This document shows, piece after piece, positions 1 through 7,818 of a DNA stretch of 64,000 nucleotides. The position numbers were made by a program, and so were the translations under genes. A model generated the notes under the pieces. The model saw nothing but the letters and a program-made list of their open reading frames with translations. It searched no databases and was not told the DNA's origin. Position 1 is the first letter of the stretch; each line of letters starts with the position of its first letter. Location: contig CP083650.1 of the NCBI GenBank assembly GCA_020099315.1, positions 372,001-436,000 on the forward strand, in the 5' to 3' direction. Source of the stretch: Citrobacter europaeus. Lineage in GTDB: Bacteria > Pseudomonadota > Gammaproteobacteria > Enterobacterales > Enterobacteriaceae.

Positions 1-492
1 ACCCGCATCGTCATGTTCGCTTTCCATCACGCTGATTGGCCCCATCGCCTGGCTACCCATGCCCTGTTTGATCATCGGGAACAGGATCTGCTCTTCTTTC
101 ATCATGTGGCTGGACAGCTCTTCATGCAGCATGGTCAGGTTTTTCGCCAGACCGCGCGGTACGTTCGGTTTGTCTGCATGAACGCGTTCAACTTTAGTGG
201 CCTGCAGGATCAACTCCGGCAACTGTTCGCGGTGTCTGTCGTGATAACGCACGATGATATGGTCGATGATTTCAGCCAGAGCCACGGTACGCCAGTCTTT
301 CTCCAGCGGTTGTTCAGCCAGCTGCGCGAGCTGCGCCTCAATAACGTCTAAATCCAGCTCTTTACGCGCGGCAGCGCGTGCCAGCGTTTGCTTACCGCCG
401 CAGCAGTAATCCATATCGTATTTACGAAACAGGGCCGAAGCGCGAGGAATAGAGAGCGCCAGTTCACCTAAAGGTTGATCGCGATAAGACAT
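1..492 (-). CDS. ytfE: YtfE, di-iron repair protein (RIC family), 3' end outside the window
   Basis: Repairs iron-sulfur clusters damaged by nitric oxide or oxidants; cytoplasmic hemerythrin-like di-iron protein. The N-terminal 164 residues are visible; the family is usually about 220 residues, so the C-terminus lies left of the window. Visible motifs are the N-terminal DUF542 segment with YCCGGK and the histidine/glutamate helices of the hemerythrin fold (HIIVRYHDRH, HMMKEEQILFP, ESEHD). The sequence closely resembles E. coli YtfE. A palindromic NsrR-type site lies 27 bp upstream of the start, which fits the known NO-induced control of this gene. It is divergent from the chemoreceptor gene. 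Confidence 0.95.
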   Translation of the reverse strand, partial: MSYRDQPLGELALSIPRASALFRKYDMDYCCGGKQTLARAAARKELDLDVIEAQLAQLAEQPLEKDWRTVALAEIIDHIIVRYHDRHREQLPELILQATKVERVHADKPNVPRGLAKNLTMLHEELSSHMMKEEQILFPMIKQGMGSQAMGPISVMESEHDDAG

Positions 493-518
493 TGCCGTTA
501 CCTCATTCTCAATAATAT

Positions 519-541
519 AAGATGTATTTTAAATGCAACTT
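519..541. promoter_or_regulatory. NsrR-type operator upstream of ytfE
   Basis: Imperfect 11-1-11 inverted repeat: AAGATGTATTT, one T, AAATGCAACTT. This matches the known NsrR consensus (AAGATGCATTT-N-AAATGCATCTT) at nearly all positions. NsrR is the nitric-oxide-sensing repressor, and ytfE is a classical NsrR target in E. coli. That NsrR binds here is inferred from the match. Confidence 0.85.
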
Positions 542-578
542 ATGGCGAAGGATATAACCCTTTCGGGGTGGGGTGTTT

Positions 579-594
579 TGTGATGAACATCACG
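579..594. promoter_or_regulatory. CRP-like site
   Basis: TGTGA-N6-TCACG, within a perfect 14-bp palindrome GTGATGAACATCAC at 580-593. This is a 9/10 match to the CRP core TGTGA-N6-TCACA. It lies between divergent ytfE and the chemoreceptor gene, about 100 bp upstream of the sigma-28 promoter. Which gene it serves is not clear from sequence. Confidence 0.5.
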
Positions 595-670
595 AAAATT
601 TCTTATTTCGTTAAGGTGCTGAATCCTATTGGAAAGGAGGGAGACGGCGAAAAAAGCCGCGTCACAGGAT

Positions 671-697
671 TAAATAAGCGCACGCTGCTGCCGATAG
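671..697 (+). promoter_or_regulatory. Sigma-28 (FliA) promoter of the first chemoreceptor gene
   Basis: TAAATAAG (671-678), an 11-bp spacer, then GCCGATAG (690-697). The FliA consensus is TAAAGTTT-N11-GCCGATAA. The -10 matches 7 of 8 positions, the -35 is weaker and the spacing is exact. The position, about 40 bp before the start codon of a methyl-accepting chemotaxis protein, supports the call. Confidence 0.7.
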
Positions 698-736
698 TTA
701 GACCTCAGACAATACCTGCATAATAAAAGGCTACAG

Positions 737-2308
737 ATGTTTAAACGAATCAAAGTGATAACCTTACTTATCACCGTGTTACTCGCCCTGGGCGCAATGC
801 AGCTCATCTCCGCGGGCGTCTTTATTGGCGCGCTCAATAACGATAAGCAAAACTTCAACGTTTCTCAGCTTTCCAGCCAGAACGTGGCCGAGTTTACCGA
901 TGCGTGGATTAGCCTGAACCAGGCTCGCGTCACGCTCAACCGTGGGATGCTGCGTTTACAGGGAACGATGGCCAGCGATATTAACGGCGGTCAGTTGAAG
1001 GAGTTGGTGAACACGGCAAATCGCCTGTTGGCCGAGTCGAAAGCGCATTACGATAAATACTACGCTCTGCCGGAAACGCCGGGGCTGGATGAGCATCTGG
1101 CCGATCGACTGGAAGAGCAATATGGCATCTATTCTGCGACGCTGGCAAAAATGAACGCGCTGCTGGCTGAAGGAAAGCTGGAAGAGATGTTCAAGCAGAA
1201 TGCCGAGCAAAAGCAAACGGCCATGCAGGAAGTTTATCGGCAATGGCGTAGCGCGCAAACGGCGCTGGCCACTGCTGGAGTGCAGGACAATGAGAGTGAT
1301 TACCAGAAGATAATCTGGCTGCTGTCTGCGGTGATGTTGATTGTCGTCACCGTGATTATCGCCAGTTGGCTGGCAATGCAACGAGTGCTGCTCAAGCCGC
1401 TGCATGAGGTGATGGGACATATTCGCCATATTGCCGCAGGTGATCTGACGCACCGCATCAACGCCGATGGCAGTAATGAAATGGCGCTGCTGGCAGGCAA
1501 CGTCCGCGACATGCAGCGGGCGTTGGCGAACACGGTCAGCGTGGTGCGTGACGGGGCTGACACCATTTATACCGGCGCGGGTGAAATTGCTGCTGGCAGT
1601 AACGATCTCTCTTCACGTACCGAACAGCAGGCCGCCTCCCTGGAAGAGACCGCAGCCAGCATGGAACAACTCACCGCGACCGTGAAGCAGAACGCGGATA
1701 ACGCGCGTCAGGCGACCAGTCTGGCAAAAAACGCTTCACAAACAGCGCAAAAAGGCGGAAACGTGGTCGATGGCGTGGTACGTACGATGGATGAAATCGC
1801 CACCAGTTCCAGCAAAATCGCGCAAATAACCAATGTTATTGACGGCATTGCCTTCCAGACCAACATCCTGGCGTTGAACGCTGCGGTGGAAGCGGCGCGG
1901 GCGGGCGAGCAGGGGCGCGGGTTTGCCGTGGTCGCCGGCGAGGTTCGTACGCTGGCGCAGCGTAGCGCTCAGGCGGCGAAAGAGATTAAGGCGCTGATTG
2001 ATGACTCGGGAAATCGGGTCAATGCGGGTACGGCGCTGGTGCATGAAGCGGGCGAAACGATGGCGGAAATTGTTAGCGCCGTGACTCGCGTGACCGATAT
2101 CATGGGCGAGATTGCCTCGGCCTCTGATGAACAGAGTCGGGGTATCGATCAGGTAGGCCAGGCGGTTGCCGAGATGGATCGCGTCACGCAGCAAAACGCC
2201 TCACTGGTGGAGGAGTCCGCTTCCGCCGCCGCCGCGCTCGAAGAGCAGGCTGCACGACTGAATCAGACCGTGGCGGTATTTAAAGTGTCGCGCCGGATGG
2301 CGGCGTAA
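737..2308 (+). CDS. Tsr-like methyl-accepting chemotaxis protein without a C-terminal CheR/CheB tether
   Basis: Transmembrane chemoreceptor of 523 residues. TM1 is at about 7-30, followed by a four-helix periplasmic sensor domain (about 35-190), TM2 (about 193-215), HAMP and the cytoplasmic signalling hairpin with its tip around EQGRGFAVVAGEVR. The sensor keeps Arg64, Asn68, Arg69, Arg73 and Phe152 at the same numbers as E. coli Tsr, so an amino-acid ligand is likely. The Thr156 and Gln157 equivalents are Ala and Glu, so serine is unlikely. The protein stops right after the bundle at SRRMAA and lacks the NWETF pentapeptide. Its last codons and stop lie in a REP element. The start has AAAGG six bases upstream. 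It is preceded by a sigma-28 promoter match, so it probably belongs to the flagellar regulon. Confidence 0.9.
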   Translation: MFKRIKVITLLITVLLALGAMQLISAGVFIGALNNDKQNFNVSQLSSQNVAEFTDAWISLNQARVTLNRGMLRLQGTMASDINGGQLKELVNTANRLLAESKAHYDKYYALPETPGLDEHLADRLEEQYGIYSATLAKMNALLAEGKLEEMFKQNAEQKQTAMQEVYRQWRSAQTALATAGVQDNESDYQKIIWLLSAVMLIVVTVIIASWLAMQRVLLKPLHEVMGHIRHIAAGDLTHRINADGSNEMALLAGNVRDMQRALANTVSVVRDGADTIYTGAGEIAAGSNDLSSRTEQQAASLEETAASMEQLTATVKQNADNARQATSLAKNASQTAQKGGNVVDGVVRTMDEIATSSSKIAQITNVIDGIAFQTNILALNAAVEAARAGEQGRGFAVVAGEVRTLAQRSAQAAKEIKALIDDSGNRVNAGTALVHEAGETMAEIVSAVTRVTDIMGEIASASDEQSRGIDQVGQAVAEMDRVTQQNASLVEESASAAAALEEQAARLNQTVAVFKVSRRMAA

Positions 2309-2375
2309 ACGCCTTATCCGGCCTACATGAGATCGTACAGTCCTTGTAGGCCTGATAAGCGCAGCGCCATCAGGC
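2292..2375. repeat. REP pair (BIME) containing two stop codons
   Basis: Two REP units in inverted orientation: 2292-2326 (GCCGGATGGCGGCGTAAACG through GCCTAC) and 2346-2375 (GTAGGCCTGATAAG through ATCAGGC). The stop codon of the chemoreceptor gene lies in the first unit and the stop codon of ytfF lies in the second. The hairpins may protect mRNA 3' ends of the two convergent genes. Confidence 0.9.
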
Positions 2376-3338
2376 ATCCCCTGAAACCGGCACTACCGCC
2401 GGTTTCTGCGGTTTTGACCGCACAGCAATTACCACGCCTATTACCAGCAGCGCAATGCCGCTTACCGTCAGCAACGGCGGAAATTCCTGACGCAGGATAA
2501 AGGTATACAGCAGGCCAGCCAGTGTTTCAAAGACAATCAGCGGGCCGAGGATCACCGTCGGCAGCTTCTGGCTGGCGATGTTCCAGCACAGTGCGCCAAC
2601 CCATGAGCACAATACCGCAATGGCTATCATCAGGCCGATAAACACACCTGGGCGCGGGCCGAAGGGCAGAGCGAAGTCCGGCGTTTGCCCGTTCAGCCAG
2701 AGGCAGGCGGCAATATAACCGAGCAGAGAAACAGGCAGCGTCACCAGCGCCTGGGCCGTCGCCCACATCATCGGGTGCTTATCCGGATTCTCGCGCAACC
2801 AGCGGGCGTTACGCAGCGCATACCACGCCCAGCACACCACCGAAATAAGCGCCAGCACGATACCTGAGCCATAACGCCAGCCGCTAAAGTTAGGTAACCC
2901 CTGATTCAGCTCCGAGATATTCACGCACAGCAGACCTATGCCAATCAACACCAGCGCAGGCGCCAGACGCCACCATGATAATTTGCCGTCACGCTGGCTG
3001 TAGAGCAGGTTGGCGAAAACCGGGATCACCACCGGCAATGTACCGATAATCATCGTTGAAACCGGCGCGCCGGTGCGCTGAATAGCGCTTGCCAGGCAGA
3101 CGTAATAAATCAGATTACCCATCATCGTTAGCGCCAGCGCCGTTATCCAGTCTTTACGCGCCAACTGGCGCAGACGCACACGTCCCAGCCAGGCAATCGG
3201 CAACGCTATCAGCCCCAGCGCCAGATAGCGCCCCATCGACTGCAATACCGCCGGGTATTCCGGTACGATCAGCGGTCCAACAAAAATTAATCCCCACATC
3301 AGCCCGGCCAGCAGGGCATATAACACGCCGCTAATCAT
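2370..3338 (-). CDS. ytfF: YtfF, DMT-superfamily inner membrane transporter
   Basis: Drug/metabolite transporter superfamily protein of 322 residues with about ten hydrophobic segments and two EamA-type repeats; substrate unknown. The sequence closely resembles E. coli YtfF (N-terminus MISGVLYALLAGLMWGL). That start was chosen over one five codons upstream because it has a GGA motif at proper spacing and matches the family. The C-terminal residues GDA and the stop are encoded inside a REP unit, and the tail differs from that recalled for E. coli. It lies downstream of and co-directional with an AraC-type regulator gene (76-bp gap), possibly co-transcribed. Confidence 0.9.
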   Translation of the reverse strand: MISGVLYALLAGLMWGLIFVGPLIVPEYPAVLQSMGRYLALGLIALPIAWLGRVRLRQLARKDWITALALTMMGNLIYYVCLASAIQRTGAPVSTMIIGTLPVVIPVFANLLYSQRDGKLSWWRLAPALVLIGIGLLCVNISELNQGLPNFSGWRYGSGIVLALISVVCWAWYALRNARWLRENPDKHPMMWATAQALVTLPVSLLGYIAACLWLNGQTPDFALPFGPRPGVFIGLMIAIAVLCSWVGALCWNIASQKLPTVILGPLIVFETLAGLLYTFILRQEFPPLLTVSGIALLVIGVVIAVRSKPQKPAVVPVSGDA

Positions 3339-3414
3339 TTTTGACATCCACATCGCTTAACAATCAGTCGAGTGTAGGCAGGAAAAATGCCGCCGTATTG
3401 TATGAGATTGCTGA

Positions 3415-4254
3415 TCAACGCCGGACGACTTGTTTCTGATAACGCACTGGCGTAATGCCGTAGCGATGGGTAAACGCGCGGGTGAGATGCGACTGGTCGG
3501 TGAGGCCGGTTTCGGCGGCGACCTCTGCGGCGGGCATTCCGTGAGTGAGAAAACCTTTGGCTCGCCACAGGCGGATCGCCATCAGCATCTGGTGCGGCGT
3601 GACGTGGAAATGAGACTTAAACTGACGCTGAAAATGCCAGGGACTCAGCGATGCAACCCGGGCCAGTTCATCGAGCGTGACAGGATGCATATAATTATCA
3701 TGCAGATACTCGCGCACCCGTTCAAAGCGATGCGCGCCCTCCGGCAATACCGGCGCATGACGGGCCAGCGGCTGGAACGTGTCGATCAGATCGAGCAGGA
3801 GTCCTTTTTGCTCCAGCGGATCCTCAGTGTTCCACAGACCGTGGATCAGCGAGCAGAGCTGGCGCGAGCGCAGCGGATCGTGACGCGTGACGTCATGAAA
3901 CCACCAGTGGCGGATCCCGGTGACCTCTTCCAGAAGATCGGGTTCAAGATAAATCATTCGATAGCGCCAGCCGTCGGCAGTTTCAGCTTCGCCGGTATGC
4001 AGCTCATCGGGATTCATGGTGACGACGGAATGGGCGGGGGCCACGTACTGCGTGCCGCGATAGCGAAAACGTTCGGCGCCGGTTTCTATCGCGCCAATGC
4101 CAAACGCTTCATGAGTGTGCGGCTCAAAGGCGTAACGCGAGATGTGCGCATGATACAGCTCAACGCCCGGCACCTGCGCCAGATGGCGAAAGCGGGCGCT
4201 GTCTTTCTCATCAATAAACTGCTCAGGTACACCTTGCACGTTTTCTCTCCCCAC
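3415..4254 (-). CDS. AraC-family transcriptional regulator
   Basis: Regulator of 279 residues. An N-terminal cupin-type AraC ligand-binding domain (about 25-160; YAFEPHTHEAFGIGAIE and VVTMNPDELHTGE) precedes a C-terminal double helix-turn-helix (about 175-275; SLSPWHFQRQFKSHFHVTPH and GLTDQSHLTRAFTHRYGITP). The start is a GTG with AGGA six bases upstream; an in-frame GTG at 4239 with GGAGA upstream is an alternative. The gene lies just upstream of ytfF on the same strand, so ytfF is a candidate target. I do not recall this gene between ytfF and qorB in E. coli K-12. The inducer is unknown. Confidence 0.85.
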   Translation of the reverse strand: MGRENVQGVPEQFIDEKDSARFRHLAQVPGVELYHAHISRYAFEPHTHEAFGIGAIETGAERFRYRGTQYVAPAHSVVTMNPDELHTGEAETADGWRYRMIYLEPDLLEEVTGIRHWWFHDVTRHDPLRSRQLCSLIHGLWNTEDPLEQKGLLLDLIDTFQPLARHAPVLPEGAHRFERVREYLHDNYMHPVTLDELARVASLSPWHFQRQFKSHFHVTPHQMLMAIRLWRAKGFLTHGMPAAEVAAETGLTDQSHLTRAFTHRYGITPVRYQKQVVRR

Positions 4255-4320
4255 GCATCATCCTGTCATTATCAGAGAGGATGCGCGGGGATGCCACCAC
4301 AATTAACTAATTTTTAACAC

Positions 4321-5169
4321 TTACACGATGCCTTTGACGCTGTCAGCCAACGAGGTGGTCGGGCGACCAATCAGTTTGCTCAGCGTATGGCTGTCGTCGA
4401 ACAGGCCGCCTTTGGAGGCGCCAGTGTCTGAGTCAGCCAGCATGTCCGCCAGTCCGGCAGGCAGGCCCACCCCTTTTAGCGCGGCGGCAAAATCAGCTTC
4501 GCTCAGGTTCTGATACACCACTTTTTTACCGCTCTGTGTTGCCAGTTCGGCAGCCAACTGGCTCAGAGTCCAGCCTGTGTCGCCCGCAAGCTCATAGATT
4601 TTACCGGCATGACCGTCTTCACTGATGACGCGCGCGGCGGCAGCGGCATAGTCGGCGCGGGTCGCTGAGGCGATTGTGCCTTCACCAGCAGCCCCGATAA
4701 ACACGCCATGTTCCAGTGCAGCCGGTGCGCTGGCGAGATAGTTCTCTGTGTACCAGCCGTTACGCAGCAGCGCGTACGCGATACCGGATTCAGCCAGCAT
4801 CTTCTCGGTTGCGACATGCTCATCAGCCAGCCCCAGCGGGGAGGTGTCGGCGTGCAGCAGGCTGGTGTAGGCGATAAATTTCACGTGGGCCGCCTGTGCC
4901 GCGTTAATCACATTGCGATGCTGCGGGGCGCGTTGTCCCACTTCGCTGGAGGAGATCAGCAGTAGCTTGTCGATACCCTGTAAGGCAGTCGTCAAGGCGG
5001 CTTCATCGCTGTAATCCGCCTGACGAACGGTAATGCCCTGCTGGCTAAGCGTCGTCGCTTTCGCGGGATTACGCACAATAGCCACAATCTGGCTGGCAGG
5101 AACGGTTTTCAGCAGAGATTCAATAACGTGTTGGCCCAGTTGGCCGGTGGTGCCGGTAATCGCGATCAT
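4321..5169 (-). CDS. qorB: QorB, NAD(P)H:quinone oxidoreductase 2
   Basis: Atypical short-chain dehydrogenase (NmrA/TMR-like) that reduces quinones with NADPH in the cytosol. It has 282 residues. The N-terminal Rossmann motif is GTTGQLGQHV (residues 6-15), followed by VRNPAKA and RQADYSD typical of NADPH-binding NmrA-like proteins. The sequence is nearly collinear with E. coli QorB (ytfG), apart from the last few residues. The start was placed at MIAITG because AAGGAG precedes it by six bases; an upstream in-frame ATG would add 12 unconserved residues. It is divergent from ytfH, with a shared operator-like inverted repeat between them. Confidence 0.95.
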   Translation of the reverse strand: MIAITGTTGQLGQHVIESLLKTVPASQIVAIVRNPAKATTLSQQGITVRQADYSDEAALTTALQGIDKLLLISSSEVGQRAPQHRNVINAAQAAHVKFIAYTSLLHADTSPLGLADEHVATEKMLAESGIAYALLRNGWYTENYLASAPAALEHGVFIGAAGEGTIASATRADYAAAAARVISEDGHAGKIYELAGDTGWTLSQLAAELATQSGKKVVYQNLSEADFAAALKGVGLPAGLADMLADSDTGASKGGLFDDSHTLSKLIGRPTTSLADSVKGIV

Positions 5170-5217
5170 GGGTGACTCCTTGGTATTGGTCTTGTGTTTA
5201 ATCACGCTAACACCTAA

Positions 5218-5252
5218 ACTAACTTTTAGTAAGTACGTACAAAAAGGTTAGT
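5218..5252. promoter_or_regulatory. Inverted repeat between qorB and ytfH, likely HxlR-type operator
   Basis: ACTAACTTTT (5218-5227) faces AAAAGGTTAGT (5242-5252), with a palindromic GTACGTAC core at 5233-5240. The right arm abuts the ytfH start codon and contains its Shine-Dalgarno, so binding would block translation and transcription starts of ytfH and could reach the qorB promoter. HxlR-family regulators commonly bind such symmetrical sites in divergent intergenic regions. Binding is inferred. Confidence 0.55.
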
Positions 5253-5639
5253 ATGAAAATGACAGCTACGACGCTTTCCCAGCAATTACGCGATGGCAAC
5301 CTGTTTGCCGAACAGTGTCCCTCCCGCGAGGTGTTAAAACACGTCACCAGCCGCTGGGGCGTGTTGATCCTGGTGGCGCTGCGCGACGGTACGCACCGTT
5401 TCAGCGATTTGCGCCGTAAGATGGGCGGCGTCAGTGAAAAAATGTTGGCGCAATCCCTGCAGGCGTTAGAGCAGGACGGGTTTATCAATCGGGTGTCATA
5501 TCCGGTGGTGCCGCCGCACGTGGAGTATAGCCTGACGCCGTTGGGTGAGCAGGTGAGCGATAAAGTCGCCGCGCTGGCGGACTGGATAGAACTGAATTTG
5601 CCGCAGGTTTTGGCGCAGAGGGACGAGCGGGCTGCGTAG
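5253..5639 (+). CDS. ytfH: YtfH, HxlR-family winged-helix regulator
   Basis: DNA-binding regulator of 128 residues with one winged-helix HxlR domain (about 20-115). Cys21 in the conserved context AEQCPSREVL sits at the N-terminus of the domain; in HxlR relatives this cysteine can sense quinones, diamide or aldehydes. The sequence closely resembles E. coli YtfH. Divergent from qorB with an inverted repeat overlapping its own ribosome binding site, so autoregulation and control of qorB by electrophiles is the natural inference. Confidence 0.92.
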   Translation: MKMTATTLSQQLRDGNLFAEQCPSREVLKHVTSRWGVLILVALRDGTHRFSDLRRKMGGVSEKMLAQSLQALEQDGFINRVSYPVVPPHVEYSLTPLGEQVSDKVAALADWIELNLPQVLAQRDERAA

Positions 5640-5643
5640 TATT

Positions 5644-5679
5644 GTAGGCCGGATAAGACGCGAGTGCGTCGCATCCGGC
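5644..5679. repeat. REP element
   Basis: Single REP unit, GTAGGCCGGATAAGACG through GCATCCGGC, placed between the convergent 3' ends of ytfH and cpdB. It begins five bases after the ytfH stop codon and ends eight bases before the cpdB stop. Confidence 0.9.
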
Positions 5680-5686
5680 ACTGAAG

Positions 5687-7630
5687 TTACTTACTCAAAT
5701 CCAACTGATAAATGGCAAAACCAATGTCATCGGTCGCGACTTTCTTCAGCGGATACTGGCCTTTCTCTTTGATAAATACAGCGGCTTTTTCAGACGGTGA
5801 GGTTTCAAAGCGAATATCCAGAGGTGTCTCGCTGTGAATCGGCGCCAGACGCCAGTTGTTATCTGCCGCCGGGTGAATTTCACCGGCACGCTTCGTCTGC
5901 GCACCAATCCAGGCCGCCAGCACCGAGCGGTTTTCATCGGGAGATGCAAACGCGATGTGGCTGTCGCCGGTTCCGGCAAATTTACCGCCGTAGGCGCGGT
6001 AGTTGTTGGTCGCGACGAGGAAGGTAGCATTCGGATCGACAGGCTTGCCGTTAAAGGTCAGATTTTTAATACGCTCCGCTTTCGGGTTAATGGTCTGACA
6101 TTCCCCGTCGTAGCGGGCGGGTTGTGAAACATCAATCTGATAATTCACGCCGTCAATCACGTCGAAGTTATAGGTACGGAAACCATCCCAGTTGATCAAC
6201 GACTGTGGTTTGCTGCTGTGGATGTCAATCTGATTGAACTGTCCGGCGGAACATTCCAGCCACTCCTTCACCTCTTTACCGCTGGCTTTCACCACCACCA
6301 GAGTGTTGGGGTAGAGATACAAATCAGCGGCGTTCCGGAAGGTTAACTGACCTTTTTCGACTTCTACGAAGCTTGCTGGATCGTTTTTACGTCCACCAAC
6401 CTTAAACGGCGCGGCGGCGGAAAGTACCGGCAGTTTTGCCAGGTCCGGATCGCCCTGGATAAAGTGTTCCACATAGGCTTTCTGGGCGTTGTTCACCACC
6501 TGTACGGTCGGGTCATCCTGAACCAGTGCCAGGTAGCTGTACATGTTGTCGGCGGATTTACCGATCGGTTTGCTGACAAACTCACGCGTGGCGTCGTGAT
6601 CGGCTTTCAGGATCTCAACGATTTTTTTGTCTTCTGCTGCCAGTGATTTTTTGCCCGCGGCGTCATAAATTGGGCGCGCCTCGGCTTTTGCCTGGGTGAC
6701 CTGCCATTTACCGCTGTCATTATTCAACACAAGATCCACCACGCCCAGGTGATCGCCCCACATACCCGGCATCACCGCAGGAACCCCATTCAGCGTACCT
6801 TTTGCGATATCTGCGCCTTTAATATTGGCAAAATCTTTACCCGGGAAGACGGCGTGAGCGTGACCAAACATAATGGCATCCACGCCCGGTATTTCGCTGA
6901 GGTAGTAAACGGAGTTTTCCGCCATCGTTTGATACGGGTCGGCAGAAAGCCCGGAGTGAGCAACCACCACCACGACATCGGCGCCTTTTTCCCGCATTTC
7001 CGGGACATACTTACGCGCGGTTTCGGTGATGTCGTTCACCGTTACTTTGCCGCTGAGGTTGGCTTTATCCCAGGTCATAATCTGTGGTGGCACAAAGCCG
7101 ATATAGCCAATCTTCAGCGTCTGCTTGTTCCCTTGCTGGTCGACCACCTCTGTATCTTTGATCAAATAAGGCGTAAACAGCGGCTTTTTGGTCTTAACGT
7201 CGATGATATTGGCGTTAACGTAAGGGAATTTCGCCCCGGCCAGCGCGTTGTGCAGATACTCCAGACCATAGTTGAATTCATGGTTGCCGAGGTTACCCAC
7301 CGCGTAATCCAGGGTATTCAGCGCCTTATATACCGGGTGAGTTTCGCCCGCTTTCAGCCCTTTGGCCGCCATGTAATCCCCGAGCGGGCTGCCCTGAATC
7401 AGATCGCCATTATCAACCAGCACGCTGTTTTTGACTTCACCTCGCGCAGCGTTGATCAGACTTGCCGTACGTACCAGACCGAATTTTTCTGTTGGTGTAT
7501 CTTTGTAATAATCGAAATCCATCATATTACTATGTAAATCAGTGGTTTCCATTATACGCAGATCGACGGTCGCGGCATTGACGCTGGCTGCAATCAGCGT
7601 TGCCAGAAGCGTTGCACTAAACTTAATCAT
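5687..7630 (-). CDS. cpdB: CpdB, periplasmic 2',3'-cyclic-nucleotide 2'-phosphodiesterase/3'-nucleotidase
   Basis: Bifunctional periplasmic enzyme that hydrolyses 2',3'-cyclic nucleotides and then 3'-nucleotides to nucleoside and phosphate, allowing salvage of external nucleotides. It has 647 residues, as in E. coli. A signal peptide (about 1-19, ending SVNA|A) precedes the metallophosphatase domain with ETTDLHSN, DNGDLIQG, GNHEFNYG and FGHAHAVF metal-ligand motifs, and then the 5'-nucleotidase C-terminal domain (about 350-560). The start MIKFSATLL has AAGGA eight bases upstream; an in-frame ATG three codons earlier directly abuts that motif and was rejected. Divergent from cysQ. Confidence 0.97.
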   Translation of the reverse strand: MIKFSATLLATLIAASVNAATVDLRIMETTDLHSNMMDFDYYKDTPTEKFGLVRTASLINAARGEVKNSVLVDNGDLIQGSPLGDYMAAKGLKAGETHPVYKALNTLDYAVGNLGNHEFNYGLEYLHNALAGAKFPYVNANIIDVKTKKPLFTPYLIKDTEVVDQQGNKQTLKIGYIGFVPPQIMTWDKANLSGKVTVNDITETARKYVPEMREKGADVVVVVAHSGLSADPYQTMAENSVYYLSEIPGVDAIMFGHAHAVFPGKDFANIKGADIAKGTLNGVPAVMPGMWGDHLGVVDLVLNNDSGKWQVTQAKAEARPIYDAAGKKSLAAEDKKIVEILKADHDATREFVSKPIGKSADNMYSYLALVQDDPTVQVVNNAQKAYVEHFIQGDPDLAKLPVLSAAAPFKVGGRKNDPASFVEVEKGQLTFRNAADLYLYPNTLVVVKASGKEVKEWLECSAGQFNQIDIHSSKPQSLINWDGFRTYNFDVIDGVNYQIDVSQPARYDGECQTINPKAERIKNLTFNGKPVDPNATFLVATNNYRAYGGKFAGTGDSHIAFASPDENRSVLAAWIGAQTKRAGEIHPAADNNWRLAPIHSETPLDIRFETSPSEKAAVFIKEKGQYPLKKVATDDIGFAIYQLDLSK

Positions 7631-7818
7631 CAGGGGCATCCTTTTAAGATCTAAGCCACAAAAGAAAATGTATATAAATCTTCTTGCTTACAGAACTGTG
7701 AATCATGACATGAATATAGCGTTTAAAACCGCAGACGCTATCACAGTTGGCGGATCCCCTGACGATCGGGTATAAGTAAAACAACGAGTTAACACCACTG
7801 ATATAAACGAGGTGGAGA

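Noticed and set aside
475..723. Small open frame of 82 codons between ytfE and the chemoreceptor gene
   Set aside because: Overlaps the ytfE start, the NsrR and CRP sites and the sigma-28 promoter; no ribosome binding site or family resemblance.
3430..4317. Plus-strand open frame of 295 codons
   Set aside because: Antisense to the AraC-family regulator gene, whose HTH motifs are clear.
6749..7537. Plus-strand open frame of 262 codons
   Set aside because: Antisense to cpdB, which carries all metallophosphatase motifs.
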